DNA of 9,817 nt. Origin: Dehalococcoidales bacterium (lineage in GTDB: Bacteria > Chloroflexota > Dehalococcoidia > Dehalococcoidales > UBA3254). Below, one piece after another: positions 5,529-9,817 of the stretch (positions are counted from its first letter, which is position 1; each line of letters starts with the position of its first letter). The position numbers and the translations under genes are program-made. The notes beneath the pieces are model-generated. The model was not told where the DNA came from, did no database searches, and saw only the letters and a program-made list of their open reading frames with translations. Location of the stretch: positions 1 to 9,817 of the forward strand of contig JAFGOB010000054.1 of assembly GCA_016926695.1 (NCBI GenBank), given 5' to 3'.

Positions 5529-7397
5529 TTATCTATATCCCGCCAGGCTTCCCTCCGGATCGCCGTCTTCGTTATCTCTTCTTTCGTTGGCTAAAAGGCG
5601 CAGCCGCATGGTTTCTTTGAGTATCTTTTTACGCAGCCGGATGTTCAGCGGCGTAACCTCTACCAGCTCGTCCTTGTTAACATAATCGATAGCCTGCTCC
5701 AGGCTCATCTTTATCGGCGGAATCAACTTAATCGCCACATCGGAAGTGGAAGAGCGTATGTTGGTCATTTTCTTGGCCTTACACACGTTTACGGAAAAAT
5801 CCCGGGGCCGGTTGGTTTGTCCTATTATCATCCCCTCATATACATGAGTGCCGGGTTCTACAAAGGGAATTCCCCTTTGCTGAGCATTATTAAGTCCATA
5901 GGTGACAGCCTCACCCGTTTCAGAAGCAACCATTACGCTTCCGCTGCGGGTAGAAACGATATCGCCCGCCCAGGGCTCGAATCCGATGAATATGCTGTTC
6001 ATGACGCCCTCTCCCCTGGTAGCAGTCAAAAAGGCGCTGCGGAATCCTATCAGGCCCTTGGTTGGAATCCTGTATTCCATGCGGATATTGCCTTTGCCGT
6101 CATTATACATATTGGACATCTGGGCCTGGCGATTACTCAACAACTCTGTCAGGATACCGATAAACTCTTCGTTTATATCCAGAGTTAATGTTTCAACCGG
6201 CTCCATCATTTTTCCTTCTATTTCCTTGATAATCGCTTCGGGTTTTGAAACCTCGAATTCATATCCTTCACGCCGCATCGTCTCGATAAGTACGGACAGG
6301 TGCAATTCGCCTCTGCCTGAAACCAGGAAAGTATCCGGGCTGTCCGTATCCCGGACCCTGAGACTGAGGTTAGTTTCGAGCTCACGGTATAGCCTCTCCC
6401 TGATCTGGCGTGTGGTGCCGTATTTACCTTCACGCCCAGAAAAAGGCGAAGTATTTACCCCGAAGGTCATCTTCACAGTTGGTTCGGTTATATTTATACG
6501 GGCCAGAGCTTGGGGCCTTTGGGGACTGCACAGAGTATCTCCGATACTGGCTTTCTCCATTCCCGTAATCGCGATTATATCTCCCGCCGAAGCCACTGAT
6601 ACCTCTTCACGTTTCAATCCCAGGTGAGTGAATACCTGGCCTACGGAAAAGGGACTCGCGCTTCCGTCCGCACTCATCACCAACAGTTGGTCATGAGGAG
6701 ATACCTTCCCCCTCCAGATACGTCCGATGGCAATTTTACCTTTATGGCTGTCATAGTCCAGGTTGGAAACCAGCATCTGAAACGGCCCTTCCTCAACAGC
6801 GGGAGGCGGTATTGCTTCCAGTATGGTCTCAAAAAGCGGGCCGAGATCCGTTCCTTTTTTAGTTATGTCCAGAGAAGCCCAACCCTCCCTCGCGCTGGCA
6901 TATATAATGGGAAAATCCAGTTGATCATCGCTGGTCGCCAGCTCAAGAAACAGATCCTGTACCATATTGACAACTTCCTGAACACGGGCGCTGGTTCGGT
7001 CTATTTTGTTTATCACCACGATAGGCTTGATCTTCTTCTCCAGTGACTTGCGCAAGACCACCTTTGTCTGAGGCATCGGACCGTCCACGGCATCCACGAG
7101 CAGCAGACAGCCGTCCGCCATGTTGATCACCCGTTCAACTTCTCCCCCGAAATCAGCATGGCCGGGGGTATCGATAATGTTTATCTTGACACCCATGTAG
7201 CTTACAGCCGTATTTTTAGCGAGTATGGTGATACCTCTTTCCCTCTCAAGGGCATTCACGTCCATGATGCACTCGCCCATTTGCTGGTTTTCCCGGAATA
7301 CCTTGCTTTGTTTTAATAGACCGTCAACCAGCGTTGTTTTTCCATGATCAACATGGGCAATAATGGCAATATTCCTTAAATCATTGCGGGTAATCAT
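5529..7397 (-). CDS. typA: Translational GTPase BipA/TypA
   Basis: A ribosome-associated GTPase of the elongation factor G superfamily, linked in other bacteria to 50S subunit assembly and stress or low-temperature growth. At 622 residues it is slightly longer than the E. coli protein (about 607). G motifs in order are AHVDHGKT (14-21), RGITI (54-58), DTPGH (76-80), NKID (130-133) and SAR (168-170). [12 protein letters not shown] (361-372) and the C-terminal TypA signature region, [10 protein letters not shown] (544-553) and DELVEVTP (576-583), separate it from EF-G and LepA. The ATG at 7397 is chosen because GGAAGA lies seven bases upstream and [12 protein letters not shown] matches the family; a TTG nine codons earlier keeps the frame open but lacks support. 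The last 20 residues form a charged tail. It is convergent with the exported-protein gene, 56 bases apart. Confidence 0.97.
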   Translation of the reverse strand: MITRNDLRNIAIIAHVDHGKTTLVDGLLKQSKVFRENQQMGECIMDVNALERERGITILAKNTAVSYMGVKINIIDTPGHADFGGEVERVINMADGCLLLVDAVDGPMPQTKVVLRKSLEKKIKPIVVINKIDRTSARVQEVVNMVQDLFLELATSDDQLDFPIIYASAREGWASLDITKKGTDLGPLFETILEAIPPPAVEEGPFQMLVSNLDYDSHKGKIAIGRIWRGKVSPHDQLLVMSADGSASPFSVGQVFTHLGLKREEVSVASAGDIIAITGMEKASIGDTLCSPQRPQALARINITEPTVKMTFGVNTSPFSGREGKYGTTRQIRERLYRELETNLSLRVRDTDSPDTFLVSGRGELHLSVLIETMRREGYEFEVSKPEAIIKEIEGKMMEPVETLTLDINEEFIGILTELLSNRQAQMSNMYNDGKGNIRMEYRIPTKGLIGFRSAFLTATRGEGVMNSIFIGFEPWAGDIVSTRSGSVMVASETGEAVTYGLNNAQQRGIPFVEPGTHVYEGMIIGQTNRPRDFSVNVCKAKKMTNIRSSTSDVAIKLIPPIKMSLEQAIDYVNKDELVEVTPLNIRLRKKILKETMRLRLLANERRDNEDGDPEGSLAGYR

Positions 7398-7490
7398 AGC
7401 TATTCTTCCGTTTTTTACACACAAACACCCTTACCATATCTTTTACCCTCAACACAAATGAAAACGTTAAAAGGTATGGATTAAGGTAGC

Positions 7491-7504
7491 ATATATTAAT
7501 ATAT
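7491..7504. promoter_or_regulatory. AT-rich 14-base palindrome upstream of typA
   Basis: ATATATTAATATAT at 7491-7504 is a perfect palindrome about 94 bases before the typA start, between the typA gene and the hairpin at 7535. It may be part of the typA promoter or a protein binding site, but no well-spaced -35/-10 pair was found with it. Confidence 0.3.
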
Positions 7505-7534
7505 CAGACCAACACTTATTTCCGGGCATATTAA

Positions 7535-7559
7535 GGCCAGGAGTGGTTCGCTCCTGGCC
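7535..7559 (-). terminator. Hairpin terminator between zinc-ribbon gene and typA
   Basis: GGCCAGGAG (7535-7543) and CTCCTGGCC (7551-7559) form a perfect 9-bp GC-rich stem with a 7-base loop. It lies 23 bases past the zinc-ribbon stop codon. On the minus strand it is followed only by TTAATAT, a weak U-tract; a better T-run (TTTTT at 7565-7569) lies on the plus-strand side. It most likely ends the zinc-ribbon transcript, so typA would need its own promoter. Confidence 0.65.
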
Positions 7560-7582
7560 AATAATTTTTGAATATCTCTCCG

Positions 7583-7885
7583 TTATTTTGCAGCCTGGGT
7601 CTGTCTGATCTGGTTATAGCAAGCACTGCAATAGACCGGTCTACCCTGTCTGGGCTCAAAAGGCACTTCTGTCTCCTTGCCACATTGAGCACAAATGGCC
7701 GGGTATTTTTGCAGGTTTGTTCTTAAACCTCCTCCCCTTTCAGCTTTTCTGGCCTGTCGGCAGGGAAGGCAGCGCTTAGGCTCATTGGTATAACCCTTCT
7801 GTGCAAAAAATTCCTGTTCCGCAGCGGTGAAAGTGAACTCATTCCCACAATCTACGCATTGGATCTGTTTGTCGGTAAAACCCAC
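7583..7885 (-). CDS. Small zinc-ribbon protein with four CxxC pairs
   Basis: A 100-residue protein with C10/C13, C39/C42, C65/C68 and C86/C89, enough cysteines for two zinc sites. The first half (CVDCG to KRCLPCR) matches the probable zinc-ribbon family that has TAAEQEFFAQKG between its cysteine pairs. The second half (ICAQCGKETEVPFEP to RPVYCSACY) resembles CxxC zinc-binding domains common in Dehalococcoidia and related bacteria. The start is GTG at 7885: GGAGG (7893-7897) sits seven bases upstream. An in-frame TTG at 7924 would add 13 residues, but a GGAGG lies only one base before it. The charged middle (RQARKAERGGG, 43-53) could bind nucleic acid. Function is unknown; RNA or DNA binding is inferred only. 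Confidence 0.85.
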   Translation of the reverse strand: MGFTDKQIQCVDCGNEFTFTAAEQEFFAQKGYTNEPKRCLPCRQARKAERGGGLRTNLQKYPAICAQCGKETEVPFEPRQGRPVYCSACYNQIRQTQAAK

Positions 7886-7988
7886 TGAATGTCCTCCTTT
7901 TTCCTCGCAGTGGTAAAGATTCAATCCTCCTTTTTTTCCTGGTATATTTTATTCCAGGATTATGCCGAAGACCAGCACCACCGTCATA

Positions 7989-8018
7989 ATTATAGTATTT
8001 CCTACCTCTGTTTGTAAA
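7989..8018 (-). promoter_or_regulatory. Sigma70-type promoter for the zinc-ribbon gene
   Basis: On the minus strand TTTACA (8018-8013) is followed 18 bases later by a perfect TATAAT (7994-7989); shifting the -35 by one to TTACAA gives 17. The leader to the GTG start is about 97 bases. It contains a small hairpin (CCTGG 7938-7942 with CCAGG 7954-7958) and two similar ribosome-site-like segments. Confidence 0.6.
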
Positions 8019-8057
8019 ATCCAATTAAACGATATTATTTTGTTATTTTTTTGTTAT

Positions 8058-8082
8058 ATCAGGCTGTCATTTGTTACCTGAT
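8058..8082. promoter_or_regulatory. Inverted repeat overlapping the receiver-gene promoter
   Basis: ATCAGG (8058-8063) and CCTGAT (8077-8082) form a 6-bp inverted repeat with a 13-base spacer. The right arm touches the -35 box at 8082-8087, so it could be an operator in the divergent control region. The repeat is short and could be chance. Confidence 0.25.
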
Positions 8083-8111
8083 TGAGAAACAGAACCTGTA
8101 TTCTGAATAAT
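8082..8111 (+). promoter_or_regulatory. Promoter for the receiver-like gene
   Basis: TTGAGA (8082-8087, five of six consensus bases) and AATAAT (8106-8111, five of six) are 18 bases apart. Transcription would start near 8118, with a leader of about 78 bases. It is divergent from the zinc-ribbon promoter at 7989-8018. Confidence 0.45.
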
Positions 8112-8195
8112 GAATATCGCCGGGCAGACCTGGTATCAGACGGATAGTCGGTTATCTTTATACATTTATCAACCCGCACACTAAAGGAGACTGTA

Positions 8196-8573
8196 ATGAA
8201 TACGGGTAAAAAAATACTGCTAGTGAGTCAAAATACCCACTTCGTCAATTCTATCGGACATAACCTGAGCAAACAAAATTACAGGGTCAAGGGCACCAGG
8301 GCTAACAATGAAGAGCTGCTGCATGAGCTGAGCACTATTATTCCAGATTTAACGATTCTTGATACGCCCCTGGCTTCAATGAACGGTATCAGAGAGCTGA
8401 TCAGTATCAGAGAAACCATGGATACTTCTATTTTGATGCTCAGCACTCAGGATTCACGGGCAGATACTGTCAAGATACTAAGCATTGGCTCTTACAGCCA
8501 CCCTACTATCAAACCGATGACATTTGAACAACTTATAGGACAAATCAACCAGCTAATGAATAAGAGGATATAA
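8196..8573 (+). CDS. Stand-alone receiver-like protein without the acidic pair
   Basis: A 125-residue CheY-like receiver domain with no output domain. KILLVSQN (6-13) is the first strand, where the usual Asp-Asp or Glu-Asp pair is replaced by S11 and Q12. D56 in LTILD is at the phosphoacceptor position, S83/T84 in MLST corresponds to the switch Thr/Ser, and K106-P107 in IKPMT is the conserved Lys-Pro. Loss of the magnesium-binding acidic pair suggests altered or no phosphorylation. AGGAG at 8185-8189 lies six bases before ATG. No signal peptide or membrane segment is seen. It precedes a chemoreceptor gene in the same direction, so a role in a chemosensory pathway is plausible. The 334-base gap argues against tight operon coupling. 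Confidence 0.8.
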   Translation: MNTGKKILLVSQNTHFVNSIGHNLSKQNYRVKGTRANNEELLHELSTIIPDLTILDTPLASMNGIRELISIRETMDTSILMLSTQDSRADTVKILSIGSYSHPTIKPMTFEQLIGQINQLMNKRI

Positions 8574-8711
8574 CATTCCACGGAGGTCTTACCGAAAAAA
8601 CCAGTATATTATTTCAATTGCGCCTTGCATTTTGTGTGTATATCCGTTTACAAACGCACTTTCGCCTGATGATTTTTACCAGCATAACGGTTAAGTAATT
8701 TCTTAAATGTT

Positions 8712-8745
8712 AGGTGTTACATCCCTTTCTATACGAAAAACACCT
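8712..8745. other. Inverted repeat AGGTGTT / AACACCT
   Basis: AGGTGTT (8712-8718) and AACACCT (8739-8745) form a perfect 7-bp stem with a 20-base loop. No T-run follows. It may be a transcript structure or a protein site. Confidence 0.3.
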
Positions 8746-8762
8746 TCAACGGCGGCGCTTTT

Positions 8763-8803
8763 AGGTAAAATATACCACATCCGCTGCATGATATATTTTA
8801 TTT
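8763..8803. other. Long AT-rich inverted repeat before the chemoreceptor gene
   Basis: TAAAATATA (8766-8774) and TATATTTTA (8792-8800) are perfect 9-base inverted repeats with a 17-base loop; in RNA the stem can extend outward by two G-U pairs and one A-U pair to 8763 and 8803. TTTCTTATCTG follows, so a poor terminator for the receiver transcript is one reading. A dyad for a DNA-binding protein is another. Confidence 0.35.
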
Positions 8804-8907
8804 CTTATCTGTTCATTTTCCCTTTTCAAATAGTGCCTGACTTAATTGTTTTCCACAATAATCCGGTCTAACATAAAATCACCAACTTTTATATGAGGTG
8901 AATAAAT

Positions 8908-9817
8908 ATGAAAAAGGGGATTCGGTTCAGGATTAAACCCGGCGGTTTAAGCATCCGTGGTAAATTGATCGCCGGTTTTTCTCTGATTTTGTTCCTGATG
9001 TTGGGTATCTTCGGGGTAGGCTATTACGGACTTGACTATACCGGTAAGGCCGCGGACAGGGCTTCTGCCGGAGCCCATGAACAGTTATTGTGGTCGCAGT
9101 GGAATGCCAATGTCCTGGGTACCATCGCTGATTACGAATACTATTTTCTGAGTCTGAATACAGAATGGCTGAACCAGGCTGAAGAACGCTGGGCTATGGC
9201 AAAGGAAAAGGAAAACGAACTGGCTCAGTTTGTAGACAGCTCTTCGAGCAGTTTGTTCACATCCATATCAGAGAAGGTAGCCGGCGTCAAGATGAATCTT
9301 GAACTGCTGGCCCATGACTTCCAGGGAGGATACAAAAATGACTTCTCTACATCTATTAATATTCAGCTCATAGGTCAGACTGTCAACAATATGATGACCA
9401 ATATCAATGATGGCATGGTTCAAGCTGCAAATGACGCGAAAATTTTGTCAGACGCCAGGGACAGGCAGCAACAAGGTTTTGCCCTGATTATGATCATGAT
9501 CGTCGCCATAGCAGTCCTTATTGCCATCTGCATTATCGTACTTCTTCCTCAAAGCATTTCGAAAGGCATTAATTCCATCAACCGCGCACTGCAAAAAATG
9601 GCCGACAGAGACCTGACTGAAAAGGTAAATATCAAGTCCTCTGATGAAATCGGACATATTATCCTGTCATATAACAATATGCAGCAATATCTCAGCAAAC
9701 TGGTGGCTCAACTGAAGTCTAACACCGGTAAGCTCTCCTCCGCCAGCGAACAGCTCGCCGTCGCCGCCAGGCAGTCCTCAGATTCCACTCAACAGGTAGC
9801 TGCATCCAGCCAGCAAA
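8908..9817 (+). CDS. Methyl-accepting chemotaxis protein, N-terminal part
   Basis: Partial gene: the first 303 codons are open and run off the window. A positively charged start is followed by membrane segment 1 (about 19-41), an extracytoplasmic sensor of about 145 residues (44-189, mostly helical), membrane segment 2 (190-212) and a HAMP domain (about 213-267) with the typical DEIG (246-249). The last part (SASEQLAVAARQSS, 278-291) begins the cytoplasmic coiled-coil signalling region; the methylation and CheW/CheA contact sites lie beyond the edge. GAGGTG at 8895-8900 lies seven bases before ATG. The ligand is unknown; the sensor looks like a helical bundle rather than a PAS/Cache fold, by inference. 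An atypical receiver gene lies upstream in the same direction. Confidence 0.9.
   Translation, partial: MKKGIRFRIKPGGLSIRGKLIAGFSLILFLMLGIFGVGYYGLDYTGKAADRASAGAHEQLLWSQWNANVLGTIADYEYYFLSLNTEWLNQAEERWAMAKEKENELAQFVDSSSSSLFTSISEKVAGVKMNLELLAHDFQGGYKNDFSTSINIQLIGQTVNNMMTNINDGMVQAANDAKILSDARDRQQQGFALIMIMIVAIAVLIAICIIVLLPQSISKGINSINRALQKMADRDLTEKVNIKSSDEIGHIILSYNNMQQYLSKLVAQLKSNTGKLSSASEQLAVAARQSSDSTQQVAASSQQ

Larger units (their letters stand above)
8574..8907. other. Gap between receiver and chemoreceptor genes
   Basis: This 334-base AT-rich stretch has no start-supported gene. A good ribosome-site sequence (ACGGAGG, 8580-8586) lies seven bases after the receiver stop and is followed by 36 open codons (8588-8695) but no start codon. 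Two inverted repeats (8712-8745 and 8766-8800) come next. A weak promoter-like pair, TTGTTT (8846-8851) and TAACAT (8869-8874) with 17 bases between, could serve the chemoreceptor. I looked for a cyclic-di-GMP (GEMM) riboswitch, frequent ahead of chemoreceptors, and did not find its conserved sequence. Confidence 0.55.

Noticed and set aside
5902..6627. 241-codon open frame antisense to typA
   Set aside because: It lies fully inside typA; the composition mirrors the complement of typA codons and no domain is recognisable.
7949..7987. Tiny hydrophobic frame (12 codons) in the zinc-ribbon leader, minus strand
   Set aside because: Its ATG lies two bases after the -10 box, upstream of the expected transcription start, so it is probably not transcribed whole.
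8574..8907. Cyclic-di-GMP riboswitch ahead of the chemoreceptor
   Set aside because: The conserved GEMM sequence segments were not found; only simple inverted repeats are present.

Overview
The window reads as chromosomal DNA of an anaerobic bacterium, most plausibly an uncultured member of the Chloroflexota (Dehalococcoidia-like). This placement is an inference from protein style: a small protein with four CxxC pairs, a tandem cupin, a short M29 aminopeptidase, a PPC/DUF296 protein and BipA/TypA. No rRNA or other marker gene is present to settle it. No rRNA, tRNA, CRISPR array, insertion sequence or phage gene was seen.

Layout. Positions 1-808 hold no convincing gene: the stretch is AT- and pyrimidine-rich and carries short degenerate repeats. 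A plus-strand block follows. It starts with dihydropteroate synthase (folP, 809-1669), then a short intergenic region with a cluster of palindromes and a good sigma70-type promoter. Next comes a tight three-gene operon (1850-3781): M29 aminopeptidase, PPC/DUF296 protein, and a small membrane protein with a cytosolic tail. A tandem cupin gene (3997-4902) has its own promoter and a textbook intrinsic terminator. A small exported Ser/Thr-rich protein (5083-5472) has an extended -10 promoter.

Two minus-strand genes lie between 5529 and 7885: the translational GTPase typA/bipA and, upstream of it, the zinc-ribbon protein, which starts at GTG. A hairpin separates them. A divergent promoter region (about 7989-8111) separates this pair from a plus-strand signalling pair: a stand-alone receiver-like protein lacking the usual acidic pair (8196-8573), and the N-terminal part of a methyl-accepting chemotaxis protein (8908 to the window end, cut by the edge). 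A 334-base gap with two inverted repeats lies between them.

Functionally this is a mix of housekeeping genes (folate synthesis, peptide turnover, ribosome-associated GTPase), poorly characterised small proteins and a chemosensory fragment. No complete new multi-gene system can be shown from the sequence alone. The most interesting items are the tandem cupin with unequal metal sites, the aminopeptidase/PPC/membrane-protein operon with its palindromic control region, the atypical receiver beside the chemoreceptor, and the unexplained repeats in the first 800 bases.
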